A stretch of 64,000 nt of DNA from Oscillospiraceae bacterium (GCA_015067825.1 SVLQ01000007.1:87147-151146), one strand, 5' to 3'. Positions 9,487-17,134 are shown, counted from the stretch's first letter. Notes: generated from the sequence alone by a model not told the origin. Program-made: numbers and translations.

Positions 9487-11115
9487 CTATTCTTCAAATA
9501 TCTCCTGTTCAAGTTGTTTGTATATTTCGGTATCTGGAGTAACAAGCGGAGCCATAGTATCTCGAATAAATGTATCTGCAGAATTACCGCACTGTCTGAG
9601 AGCAAGGGTTTTCCTTAATCCAAGATATATCTCTCCACGGGCTGATTTAATATCGTCTTCTGGATATCCTTGAGACACAGAATTTGCGATAGCAACAGCC
9701 TTTTGCGCCAAGCATTCGGAATACTTGTCGGGTTGATTTTCATCAATGCACAATTTCTCGATTATTGAATTATCAAGCAAATATGCTTCCAAGTGTCGCC
9801 TGGATAGTACTTTGATATTCTTCTTCAAGAGGTCTGCGACCTCTTGGCCACTACGATCATCACGGTCCACAATCTTAATCACCTTGCAATTTTTCAACAA
9901 TGTGCTAATAAGTTCACCGTGCGTTGTTTCAATTTTCTCCATATCCTCGCATGAACCGCCAGAAACAAAAAATGTGTCTGGGTGGGTGTCTCCAAATATA
10001 GTGGTATAGATGGACTTGTCAAAATCTTTGCGCTTTTTCCCATTAGGAGTACCCTCACAAAACACAATCGTTTTTGGCAACATCAGTTTTGCAAAATCCC
10101 CAAATGCTAATTCATAAAACTTATCCATAACTGCTTTCCCAACCTTGGATGGACGGATAATTTGGTCAGTATCGAAATCTCTTTCACTAAAATCAAGGAA
10201 TGCAACTGTCCCAGGATTCTCTTTTTCAATATCTTCTGCTTCTTGTAGCATACCAATAGAGTGTGTTGAAAGCCAAAGCTGTGAATTGCCAGGAACCAAT
10301 TTATATAATTCACGTAATACCGTTCCTTGAAGCTTTGTGTGCATATGAGCTTCTGGTTCGTCGATACAATAGACGGCATCAGGATAATATTTAGATTGGA
10401 TAACCATGTCTAAAATCAAATCAAAGGCAGACTTTTCTCCAGCAGAAAGATTGCGATAGTGAAAATTTGTTGTCGTGCCTTTCGTAAAATAGAAATTCCC
10501 GTTTTTTAGAGGTTCTCCAATAGAAGAAAATTTCAAATCCTCAAAGACCCGTTCAATTGCGTCACGAATTTTTCCTATTAATTCATCTCGCAAAACCTCA
10601 ACTGATTTTTTGCTGTTCGCATTGTCAAAAACTCCAGCAATCGTATTTGCCACAAGTCGCTGGTAATTTGAAGACACAGTTTGGTCGTTTTGGATAAGTG
10701 TCGAAAGTCGGACAGAAGAAGTAGGATCATCTTGTCTGTGCATCGAATCGATTTGGAAATCTGGCTCGTTTCGATACGCGCTTCGGAAATAAAAGTGACC
10801 TTTAATATTGCTTTGTCCAATCACTTTAGAAAATGTAGCGTCATAAAAATCAATGTCAACAAGTTCTGGGCAATGCTGAAACCATTCGATATGGCTATAC
10901 TGATTTATATCACCAGTTTTTCTCAAATATCTATAGTCCCCAATATCTTGATAACCAGAATACTTGTAATAATGATTCATCGATTCCATAAAAGAAGTTT
11001 TGCCCGAACCGTTTGGTCCAACCAAAACGATCAATTTAGCCGTTTCAGGAATATCCTCCACCAATAGGTGTGTAAAGCGTTTGAAGTTATTTAATTCGAC
11101 TTTCTTAATTCTCAT
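9487..11115 (-). CDS. AAA ATPase fused to TOPRIM/DUF4435-like domain
   Basis: 542 residues. The N-terminal ABC/SMC-like ATPase has Walker A GPNGSGKT (33-40), signature LSAGEKS (223-229), Walker B IDEPEAH (251-257) and a switch histidine in STHSIG (about 283-288). From about 345 a second domain has IVFCEGT (Glu 354), KIVDRDD (417-420) and SRRHLEAYLL (438-447), the acidic layout of TOPRIM/DUF4435 nucleases of the OLD, Gabija and PARIS groups. A one-chain PARIS-like or OLD-like defence effector is therefore likely. GGAGG lies 6 bases before ATG. It is expressed ahead of mod and res. Confidence 0.85.
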   Translation of the reverse strand: MRIKKVELNNFKRFTHLLVEDIPETAKLIVLVGPNGSGKTSFMESMNHYYKYSGYQDIGDYRYLRKTGDINQYSHIEWFQHCPELVDIDFYDATFSKVIGQSNIKGHFYFRSAYRNEPDFQIDSMHRQDDPTSSVRLSTLIQNDQTVSSNYQRLVANTIAGVFDNANSKKSVEVLRDELIGKIRDAIERVFEDLKFSSIGEPLKNGNFYFTKGTTTNFHYRNLSAGEKSAFDLILDMVIQSKYYPDAVYCIDEPEAHMHTKLQGTVLRELYKLVPGNSQLWLSTHSIGMLQEAEDIEKENPGTVAFLDFSERDFDTDQIIRPSKVGKAVMDKFYELAFGDFAKLMLPKTIVFCEGTPNGKKRKDFDKSIYTTIFGDTHPDTFFVSGGSCEDMEKIETTHGELISTLLKNCKVIKIVDRDDRSGQEVADLLKKNIKVLSRRHLEAYLLDNSIIEKLCIDENQPDKYSECLAQKAVAIANSVSQGYPEDDIKSARGEIYLGLRKTLALRQCGNSADTFIRDTMAPLVTPDTEIYKQLEQEIFEE

Positions 11116-11215
11116 AAAAGTCCTCCAATTCCTTCTTCGGTTCGCCGTTCAGCTTCGTCTGCACATTCAGATACTTTTCCTTGCGGATTTTGCCTTGTAT
11201 AACCTCAATCTGCAT
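11105..11215 (-). CDS. possible 36-aa ORF leading the defence operon
   Basis: Translates to a charged 36-residue peptide beginning MQIEVIQGKIRKEKYL and ending ELEDFYEN; its stop overlaps the ATPase start by 11 bases, the arrangement of translational coupling. No ribosome site is obvious for it. It could be a real small protein, the tail of a decayed larger gene, or chance. Confidence 0.4.
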   Translation of the reverse strand: MQIEVIQGKIRKEKYLNVQTKLNGEPKKELEDFYEN

Positions 11216-11274
11216 TTTGAGGTTTATAGCTAACCATGTTTTTCTCCTTTAAATTTGTGTCGACTATATAATAC

Positions 11275-11303
11275 ATTATAACACGGTAATCTCCGCGTTT
11301 CAA
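11275..11303 (-). promoter_or_regulatory. promoter of the restriction-ATPase operon
   Basis: TTGAAA, 17 bases, TATAAT on the minus strand, 60 bases upstream of the small ORF and 160 upstream of the ATPase. No other promoter is needed for the genes down to 2955. Confidence 0.75.
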
Positions 11304-11352
11304 CAAAAATCACAAGACATTGGGTGTTGTTCGCAACAAATCCTGACAAAGT

Positions 11353-11389
11353 AAAACAGCCGAACTAACATTTCTGTTAATTCGACTGT
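11353..11389 (-). terminator. terminator after the serine recombinase
   Basis: Stem ACAGTCGAATTAACA / TGTTAGTTCGGCTGT with wobble pairs, then TTTT on the minus strand, 4 bases past the recombinase stop. It insulates the recombinase from the restriction operon. Confidence 0.7.
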
Positions 11390-11392
11390 ACA

Positions 11393-11974
11393 TCATATCA
11401 CGCCTCGCAGTTGTTCTCTTCTCGCCCGTATCAATGTGCTTTTGCTGATTCCAAGAAGTTCAGCAATTCGCTTGTAGCTCTTGCCCTGGTCCAACAGTGC
11501 AAGGCCGTGCCGCAGTTGCTCTTGGGTGAATTTCTTTGGTCTGCCCTCGCGGTAGTTCGGGTCTTGTTTGGCCAGTACTTTCCCTGTCTGTGTGCGCTCG
11601 ACAATCATACCGCGCTCGTACTCGGCAAAGGCAAGCATCACCGTAAGAATGAGGTTTCCGGTTAAGGTGTTCTCAATCAAACCCATATTGAGAATATGTA
11701 CCCTGATGCCGCGTTCGAACAGTTCCCGCACAGTCTGAACACCTTCGATTGCGGTTCGGGCGAATCGGTCAAGCTTACACACGACTAAAGTATCGCCCTC
11801 TTGGAGCGAGTCCAAAAGCTCCTGGAACTTCGGTCGTTCCATAGTTTTCCCTGTGAAAGCTTCTTTCACAATCTCCTGGCAGCCGTATTTCTCCAAGGCC
11901 GCAACCTGGTCTTCCAAGCTATTGCCGTCTCTGCCTTGCGTGGCAGTTGATACCCTCGCATATCCGTAAATCAT
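11393..11974 (-). CDS. serine recombinase (resolvase/invertase family)
   Basis: 193 residues. The catalytic serine is residue 9 in [21 protein letters not shown] and the conserved [19 protein letters not shown] helix follow, and the C-terminus ends in a helix-turn-helix ([16 protein letters not shown]). This is the small resolvase/invertase size, which cuts and rejoins at paired res sites, not the large integrase form. ATG at 11974 is chosen because it gives the canonical N-terminus; the frame stays open upstream to 12079 through two 33-bp repeats that would add an 11-residue repeat. Those repeats with an inverted copy are candidate res or operator sites. Confidence 0.92.
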   Translation of the reverse strand: MIYGYARVSTATQGRDGNSLEDQVAALEKYGCQEIVKEAFTGKTMERPKFQELLDSLQEGDTLVVCKLDRFARTAIEGVQTVRELFERGIRVHILNMGLIENTLTGNLILTVMLAFAEYERGMIVERTQTGKVLAKQDPNYREGRPKKFTQEQLRHGLALLDQGKSYKRIAELLGISKSTLIRARREQLRGVI

Positions 11975-11997
11975 ATCGTTTCTCTCTTTTCTTTTGA

Positions 11998-12103
11998 TGC
12001 TAAGTTCTGACACCGATTTTCGGCTTTTGGTGCTAAGTTCTGACACCGATTTTCGGCTTTTGGTGCTATCTTTTGGCACTGACCGCGCTCGGTGTCAGAA
12101 CTT
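11998..12103. repeat. two 33-bp tandem repeats plus inverted copy
   Basis: Units at 11998-12030 and 12031-12063 are identical; a third begins at 12064 and diverges. Each holds AAGTTCTGACACCG, and the inverse CGGTGTCAGAACTT lies at 12090-12103. Position just upstream of the recombinase suggests a crossover (res) or operator region. Confidence 0.75.
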
Positions 12104-12149
12104 TTAAGTTTTAAACCTTTGTTGAACTCGAAATCATTCCTCTTTCTTT

Positions 12150-12208
12150 AAATTGGGAATGGTGGCATTGCATTTCTCTGTAAATACCATTGCTATCATT
12201 CCCAATTT
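12150..12208. promoter_or_regulatory. 12-bp inverted repeat over fic promoter
   Basis: AAATTGGGAATG (12150-12161) and CATTCCCAATTT (12197-12208) are perfect inverse copies 35 bases apart; the second lies between the -35 and -10 of the fic promoter. A candidate operator, perhaps for the HTH domain at the N-terminus of the Fic protein itself. Confidence 0.6.
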
Positions 12209-12218
12209 GTGTTATACT
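12190..12218 (+). promoter_or_regulatory. fic promoter
   Basis: TTGCTA, 17 bases, TATACT, 40 bases upstream of the fic ATG. Confidence 0.7.
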
Positions 12219-12257
12219 ATCTTTGATAGAGTTGACACTAGTCAGGAGGCAAGTCGG

Positions 12258-13157
12258 ATGGACTATATTAAGGTATCTCAGGCAGCAGAAAAGTGGGGAA
12301 TCTCTGCGCGGCGTGTACGCTTGCTCTGCGCCCAAGGCAAGATTGACGGTGTAATCCGTAAAGGCAATCTCTACATGATTCCCGAAAATGCTACAAAGCC
12401 TCTTGATGGCAGAACGAATAAGAAAAACGTGCTGCTTGATATTCAGCGCAAGCGTGAAAAGCTCGCCCAAATGCGTCCGCTGACGCAGGGTGAGGTAGAA
12501 CGCCTTGCCGAAGAGTTTATGATCGAGTTTACTTACAATTCTAACGCCATCGAGGGCAATACCTTGACACTGAAAGAAACAGCGATGGCACTCGAGGGCA
12601 TGACCATCGATCAAAAACCGTTGAAGGACCACTTAGAAGCGGTCGGCCACAGAGACGCATTCCTTTACGTTCAGGATATTGCGAAAAAGGATCTTCCTTT
12701 GAGTGAGGTTGTCATCAAAAATATTCACGCACTCGTCTTGATGAATCGCCCGGAAGACAAAGGGATTTACCGTCGCATCCCCGTGCGCATCATGGGTGCA
12801 TATACGGAGCCGGTACAGCCTTATTCGATCGAACCCAAAATGTCGGAACTTCTCGTTGTGAACGAAGAACGCAAAGCGAAGCTGAATGACATTGAACGTA
12901 TTGCTCTTTTCCACCTTGAATTTGAGGGAATTCATCCGTTCATCGATGGCAACGGCAGAACAGGCAGATTGATTTTGAATCTGGACCTCATTCGCAATGG
13001 TTATCCGCCCATCAATGTGAAATTCACCGACCGCAAACGCTACTACGATGCATTTGATGCTTATTATCGTGACGGCAACGCCAGTCAAATGGTTGAAATG
13101 ATTGCCCAGTACGTAAATGAGCGCTTTGATGAATACTTGGCAGTTTTGGAGATTTGA
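12258..13157 (+). CDS. Fic family protein with N-terminal HTH
   Basis: 299 residues. The Fic catalytic motif HPFIDGNGRTGR is complete at 226-237 (His 226 and both arginines), so it should transfer AMP or another NMP to a target hydroxyl. An inhibitory-helix motif SNAIEGN at 95-101 lies N-terminal to it, as in class II Fic proteins, so it is probably held in check. Residues 1-45 (YIKVSQAAEKWGISARRVRLL) form a MerR/excisionase-like helix-turn-helix. AGGAGG lies 9 bases before ATG 12258; an upstream in-frame ATG at 12153 would precede the promoter. Target unknown. Confidence 0.93.
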   Translation: MDYIKVSQAAEKWGISARRVRLLCAQGKIDGVIRKGNLYMIPENATKPLDGRTNKKNVLLDIQRKREKLAQMRPLTQGEVERLAEEFMIEFTYNSNAIEGNTLTLKETAMALEGMTIDQKPLKDHLEAVGHRDAFLYVQDIAKKDLPLSEVVIKNIHALVLMNRPEDKGIYRRIPVRIMGAYTEPVQPYSIEPKMSELLVVNEERKAKLNDIERIALFHLEFEGIHPFIDGNGRTGRLILNLDLIRNGYPPINVKFTDRKRYYDAFDAYYRDGNASQMVEMIAQYVNERFDEYLAVLEI

Positions 13158-13305
13158 TGCGAATATCCACCAAATTGACGTAAAGGAGAGCAATATCAAA
13201 GCAAAGACACAGAACTAACCGAAAACAATCAAGGAAAAATTGTCAACCATACTTATAAGTTGGCTTGAAAGAAAAAATAATACATAGCAAAAGGTGGATA
13301 GGTAA

Positions 13306-14451
13306 ATGGAAGATAAATGTTTTGTCCCTATAGAGTTCATCCGCGCCAACAAACACTTGCTGGACGAGAAAAAGTCACAGACTACTTATAAAATTGAATA
13401 TGTCTCCAAATATGTTGAGAAGTGGCTTTTCGTCATGTCAAATATTGATAATGTTGAAAATATCAACTTCATCGATTGTATGTGTAATGCGGGTATTTAC
13501 ACCGACGGCGGAAAAGGTACGGCGATAAAAGTGCTTGAGTTGTTCAATGGTTTTGCATTGCAGCACCCAAACAAAACTTTTAATCTGATTTTGAATGATA
13601 TTAGCCCTGACAGGCTTTGTATCATAACCACCATCATTAATGATTATGTCGGTGTCAAAGCACAAAACATCAATATTGTAACTCGCAATCTAGATGTAAA
13701 TGCATTCCTAAGCGACGAGAAGTTTTTTGTTCAATACTTTAACTGTTACCCCAAGCGCTCAGCCAATTTAGTGTTTGTGGATCCATATAACTTCTGCACC
13801 GTAAAAATATCTGTGCTTGAAAAGTTTTTATCTAAGGCCTATTGCGAGTTAATCTTCAATATATTTACAAGCGACTTTGTCCGCAATCAAGACAAAGAAA
13901 AAATGAAAAAGTTCTGTAAAGAGGAAAATATCTTCTGTACGACTAAAGAAGCTATGGTCCTGCAAATTACCAGTCAGTTAAAGGTAGGTTACATTAAATA
14001 TTCATTCGCATACGAGTTTAAGACGATAACAAATATGGAACTCTATCAAATTATGTTTTTTACACCCAATATTAAAGGGCTTGAAAAGTTAAAAGAGGCT
14101 TTGTGGGATACTTTTAACGGAAAAGAGTTTCATCGGAATCAAGCTCGGCAAGACGCGGAACAAATGAGTTTGTTTTCCCAAGACGATGAGAAAGATTGGC
14201 GTATAGAATCACACTCCGCCGTCGCCAAAGAGCTATTGTTGGCGCATTTCCCCAACGATAACGAAATCGAATACATAGCGATTGAAGAGTTTGTTATTGA
14301 AAACACTATGCTCAATGAGAACCAAATTCTTGAACACGTTCTGAAACCCTTAATTCAAAACGGTCAAGTGAAGAAGTTGGGCTATGTGAACCGTTCAAGC
14401 AATTACAAAAAAGATAAATACATTGTAGGTGTAGTAGATAATGAAGATTAA
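13306..14451 (+). CDS. tcmP: TcmP-like (three-Cys-motif partner) protein
   Basis: 381 residues with a Rossmann-type SAM-methyltransferase look: FIDCMCNAGIYTDGG at 55-69 in the motif I position, ILNDIS near 95-100, and VDPYNF at 158-163 in the motif IV position. This matches the three-Cys-motif partner family, normally found next to a cysteine-motif radical-SAM-like gene, which is exactly the next gene here (11-base overlap). The C-terminal ~100 residues look like a winged helix. Reaction unknown. A GGTGG-type ribosome site precedes ATG by about 10 bases. Locally AT-rich compared with neighbours, which suggests its own transfer history. Confidence 0.75.
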   Translation: MEDKCFVPIEFIRANKHLLDEKKSQTTYKIEYVSKYVEKWLFVMSNIDNVENINFIDCMCNAGIYTDGGKGTAIKVLELFNGFALQHPNKTFNLILNDISPDRLCIITTIINDYVGVKAQNINIVTRNLDVNAFLSDEKFFVQYFNCYPKRSANLVFVDPYNFCTVKISVLEKFLSKAYCELIFNIFTSDFVRNQDKEKMKKFCKEENIFCTTKEAMVLQITSQLKVGYIKYSFAYEFKTITNMELYQIMFFTPNIKGLEKLKEALWDTFNGKEFHRNQARQDAEQMSLFSQDDEKDWRIESHSAVAKELLLAHFPNDNEIEYIAIEEFVIENTMLNENQILEHVLKPLIQNGQVKKLGYVNRSSNYKKDKYIVGVVDNED

Positions 14452-15214
14452 AGAAAAAATAAAACGCAGTTCGTTGCTTTACAAAACGGGCGTCGAATAC
14501 GGAGACTATACTATAAACCATATTCAGGGGTGCGCACATGGATGTAAGTACCCCTGCTATGCAATGTCTATGGCAAAGCGCTTCGGCAAAGCAAAAACAT
14601 ACGAGGAATGGTGCGAACCCAAACTTGTGGAAAACGCGCTTGAAATATTAGACACTGAAATTCCTAAACTCAGAGATAAGATTGGGTCTGTTCATCTGTG
14701 TTTTACCTCTGACCCATTTATGTATGGATACGAGGAAGTAGCAGAAACGTCTATCTCTATTATTAGAAAACTAAACAATGAGGGAATTAAATGCACTGTT
14801 TTGACAAAGGGCATTTTACCAATTATTCTTGCTGAACTCTCGCCAGAAAACGAGTATGGAATAACACTGGTTTCCCTTGACGAAGATTTCCGGCGAGAAA
14901 TGGAACCTAATTCAGCACCATTTGCCGAAAGAATCCAGGCTCTTAGAGTACTGCACGATGCTGGTTGTAGAACTTGGGTTAGCATGGAACCGTATCCTAC
15001 TCCTAATTTTATTGAGCAAGATTTGAATGTGATTCTTGAGGCGGTTGGCTTCTGCGACAAGATTATTTTTGGACGTTTGAATTACAACAAAAGAGTGTCC
15101 GAATATAAGGATTTCAAAAGGTTCTTTAACGATTGTGCCTACAAAGTTACTAAGTACTGCCAAGAGAACAACAAGGATTACCACATAAAAAAAGGTACTA
15201 TTACTGATTACTAA
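14441..15214 (+). CDS. radical-SAM-like protein with CX3CX3C motif
   Basis: 257 residues, partner of the preceding gene and overlapping it by 11 bases. The cysteine motif GCAHGCKYPCYA gives cysteines at 31, 35 and 39, that is CX3CX3C and not the standard CX3CX2C. The rest resembles the spore-photoproduct-lyase-like/DUF5131-type radical-SAM barrel (CFTSDPFMYGYEE, then TVLTKG, then TWVSMEPYPTP). A [4Fe-4S] enzyme using SAM is likely; substrate unknown. Stop is followed within 20 bases by the end of the convergent DUF6809 gene. Confidence 0.8.
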   Translation: MKIKEKIKRSSLLYKTGVEYGDYTINHIQGCAHGCKYPCYAMSMAKRFGKAKTYEEWCEPKLVENALEILDTEIPKLRDKIGSVHLCFTSDPFMYGYEEVAETSISIIRKLNNEGIKCTVLTKGILPIILAELSPENEYGITLVSLDEDFRREMEPNSAPFAERIQALRVLHDAGCRTWVSMEPYPTPNFIEQDLNVILEAVGFCDKIIFGRLNYNKRVSEYKDFKRFFNDCAYKVTKYCQENNKDYHIKKGTITDY

Positions 15215-15232
15215 TTTTATTATTCTATAAAC

Positions 15233-15514
15233 CTAAGTTTTACGGCCGCCTGGTTCCAGTAGCACATCCATAACCGCTTTTGCTCCGATGCGAAACCCGC
15301 TGATAAAGCTATCACAATCTAACAGGCTGTTCGCTTCCATCTGCGCTTTCGCATACTCTTGGAAAACCTCCCACCCTTCGGCATCCAGTTTGTCCTTCAG
15401 CAGTTCCTCGCATTTCTCCATCGTGCGGAACGATTTGGAATACTCGCTGTTGGGACGATATTTCTCTTCGCCAGGTGAAATATTCCCATACCAGAACTCT
15501 TCTAAGAATAACAT
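15233..15514 (-). CDS. DUF6809 family protein
   Basis: 93 residues: FLEEFWYGNISPGEE at the N-terminus and FISGFRIGAKAVMDVLLE at the C-terminus match the small DUF6809 family of Firmicute mobile elements as I remember it. Mostly helical, no catalytic motif visible. GGAGG lies 7 bases before ATG. It follows the SprT gene by 14 bases. Function unknown. Confidence 0.75.
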   Translation of the reverse strand: MLFLEEFWYGNISPGEEKYRPNSEYSKSFRTMEKCEELLKDKLDAEGWEVFQEYAKAQMEANSLLDCDSFISGFRIGAKAVMDVLLEPGGRKT

Positions 15515-15528
15515 TGTCTTTCCTCCCC

Positions 15529-16179
15529 TCATCCAACCAAAAGAAGTGGTTCATTGCAGTCCAAGCAAGCGATATTGACAACCTTTGTGGCTCTGACACT
15601 CATCCCGCAGCACGGACAAACATACTTGCGGCTGCTCGACTTTTTGGGAGCGAGTCCTCCAGTTATTGTTCCGCTGTGTGTTCCAGTCCCGGTGATCTGG
15701 AATCCAGTAGCTTCGTTGCGGTTGATTTCAATATCTTGCAGGTCATATTTCAAGACAATCTCCAGGAGCGAGTCACTTGGGGCCGTGCGCGACCAACCAT
15801 ACTTTTCGGAGCGAGTTACCGTCAAACCATGCGCTTCCGCAGATGCCTTGAAGTTCTGGTTGTGGTAAGTGTTACCTCGGCTGCAATCCTGGACACCGTT
15901 TTCGTGGTTGTAGTAATGTACCATTTCGTGCAGAAGCGTTGCCGCAACATCTTCAATCGGTCGGGAGAGGGTTCCGGCACCGATATTGATTTCGTGGGTT
16001 CCGCCCAGTTTGGAAATCCAGGTGTCTTCCCGCAGAGAAAAGTGTCCGTAGGCTTTGGGAGTCGATTGAATGGTGATTGTCGGTCTTGAAAGTGCACCTT
16101 CAAAGAACTCTTGGTTCAGCAGGTCGAACACTTTGTTGAGATATCCGGCGACTCGGTTGTAGCTTGTCAGTTGTTTCAT
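15529..16179 (-). CDS. SprT-like zinc metalloprotease-fold protein
   Basis: 216 residues. HEMVH at 84-88 and a later histidine in GNTYHNQNF (H106) give the zinc site of SprT-like proteins. A C-terminal zinc ribbon is visible (CPCCG near 192, CLDC near 205). Such proteins are common on conjugative and phage-derived elements and may act on DNA-protein complexes. It sits between the Gp157-like gene and DUF6809, one transcription unit on the minus strand. An 18-bp near-palindrome shared with 4055-4072 lies within its N-terminal coding region (16086-16103). Confidence 0.85.
   Translation of the reverse strand: MKQLTSYNRVAGYLNKVFDLLNQEFFEGALSRPTITIQSTPKAYGHFSLREDTWISKLGGTHEINIGAGTLSRPIEDVAATLLHEMVHYYNHENGVQDCSRGNTYHNQNFKASAEAHGLTVTRSEKYGWSRTAPSDSLLEIVLKYDLQDIEINRNEATGFQITGTGTHSGTITGGLAPKKSSSRKYVCPCCGMSVRATKVVNIACLDCNEPLLLVG
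16086..16103. promoter_or_regulatory. second copy of the 18-bp palindrome
   Basis: TTGAAAGTGCACCTTCAA differs at one base from the perfect dyad at 4055-4072. On its minus strand the match continues into ACCG as at 4073-4077. It lies inside the SprT coding region, so it may be coincidence or an internal binding site. Confidence 0.35.
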
Positions 16180-16238
16180 GGAAGATACCCCTTTCCCTTT
16201 GGGAGGTGGGACTTCCCACCCCCCCTGTTGTTCTTGAC

Positions 16239-16514
16239 TTACGCGATGGAGAAGCGACGGCTTGCAATCTGTTTGGAGAACTCTTTGTAGAGATCTTCGT
16301 GCGTTTTCTTGAAACCAGTGGTATCAAATCTTTGGGAAAGAACCGAGGTCCAACGGATGATATACTGTCCGGCTTCCATTTCTTCGGTGTCGCGCTTCAG
16401 CATTTCGGTCTTGATTTCGTCGCGGATTGCTTCGGCTTCGGTTTTCGCCTCTTCAATTAGGGCTTCCAGTTCTTTCAGTTCTTCGATTTTCTTGGTGATT
16501 TCAGTAGCAGACAT
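16239..16514 (-). CDS. small Gp157-like phage/element protein
   Basis: 91 residues. The first half is a charged coiled coil (ITKKIEELKELEALIEEAK), the second half TSVLSQRFDTTGFKKTHEDL then ASRRFSIA resembles the end of Siphovirus Gp157-like proteins, which are found near replication genes. GGAGAA lies 9 bases before ATG, and a consensus promoter at 16564-16592 precedes it. Function unknown. Confidence 0.7.
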   Translation of the reverse strand: MSATEITKKIEELKELEALIEEAKTEAEAIRDEIKTEMLKRDTEEMEAGQYIIRWTSVLSQRFDTTGFKKTHEDLYKEFSKQIASRRFSIA

Positions 16515-16563
16515 TGTTTGGTTCTCCTTTATATTGGAATGTGTTGTTCTTGATTACAGTTAT

Positions 16564-16592
16564 ATTATACATCGTTTTCTGTGTAATTTCAA
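16564..16592 (-). promoter_or_regulatory. promoter for Gp157-like/SprT/DUF6809 unit
   Basis: TTGAAA, 17 bases, TATAAT on the minus strand, 50 bases before the Gp157-like gene. A GTGTAAT box overlaps its spacer and -35. Confidence 0.75.
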
Positions 16593-16656
16593 TTGACATA
16601 TTACACAAATATCTGTGTATTTTATTGTGCAATATTTACATTGTTTTTAGTGTAAT
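16580..16656. promoter_or_regulatory. GTGTAAT operator cluster between divergent promoters
   Basis: Related boxes TGTGTAAT (16580), ATTACACA (inverse, 16600), TGTGTATT (16614), TGTGCAAT (16627) and AGTGTAAT (16649) fill the gap between the two divergent promoters, overlapping both -35 regions. This is the arrangement of a Cro/CI-type switch; the 69-residue regulator next door is the natural candidate. Confidence 0.6.
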
Positions 16657-16669
16657 CTTGTGGTATAAT
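16641..16669 (+). promoter_or_regulatory. promoter for Cro/CI-like regulator
   Basis: TTGTTT, 17 bases, TATAAT, 60 bases before the GTG start of the HTH gene; an AGTGTAAT box lies in its spacer. Confidence 0.75.
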
Positions 16670-16728
16670 ATGGATACTGGAAAAGATGCCCTGTTTTTGG
16701 AGGCCCTCGGGCGAAAGGAGAAATAACA

Positions 16729-16938
16729 GTGCCTATTGTTTATAAAATTGATATCCTGGCTGCTTTGAAGGAAGCTGGATACAACACCAATCGTCTGCGG
16801 AAGGAGAAACTGCTTTCCGAAGGTGTCATTCAGTCTTTACGCGAAAATAAGTATATTGCTTTGCAGAATATCTCCAAGATTTGCGAGCTGTTAAATTGTC
16901 AGCCCGGAGATCTTATGGAATACCAAAAGGACGAATAA
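16729..16938 (+). CDS. Cro/CI-type HTH regulator
   Basis: 69 residues, single compact HTH_26-like DNA-binding domain: DILAALKEAGYNTNRLRKEKLLSEGVIQSL, then LQNISKICELLNCQPGDLMEY. Start is GTG with AAAGGAG 8 bases upstream. Divergent to the Gp157-like gene, with operator-like boxes between, and followed by a terminator. Likely represses both promoters in the intergenic region. Confidence 0.9.
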   Translation: MPIVYKIDILAALKEAGYNTNRLRKEKLLSEGVIQSLRENKYIALQNISKICELLNCQPGDLMEYQKDE

Positions 16939-16947
16939 CAAAAATAA

Positions 16948-16976
16948 GGGGACAGCCACAACGACTGTCCCCTCGT
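16948..16976 (+). terminator. terminator after Cro/CI-like gene
   Basis: GGGGACAG / CTGTCCCC stem followed by TCGTTTT, 10 bases after the stop codon. Confidence 0.7.
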
Positions 16977-17134
16977 TTTATGCGGGTGCTCTTTTGGGAA
17001 AACCATCCGCGAGATTGGAAAAAATGGGTTACGGTGCCCAACGCCCTTTCGAAGAGTGCGGAAGAATGGTGGAACGATGCTCACGGTCGAACTCGATGGA
17101 GTCAATCATCCAAGCCCAATAGTTTGCGGGTTTT

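Noticed and set aside
11998..12063. CRISPR-like repeat
   Set aside because: The 33-bp units are directly joined without spacers, only two copies exist, and no cas gene is present. No CRISPR array was seen anywhere in the window.
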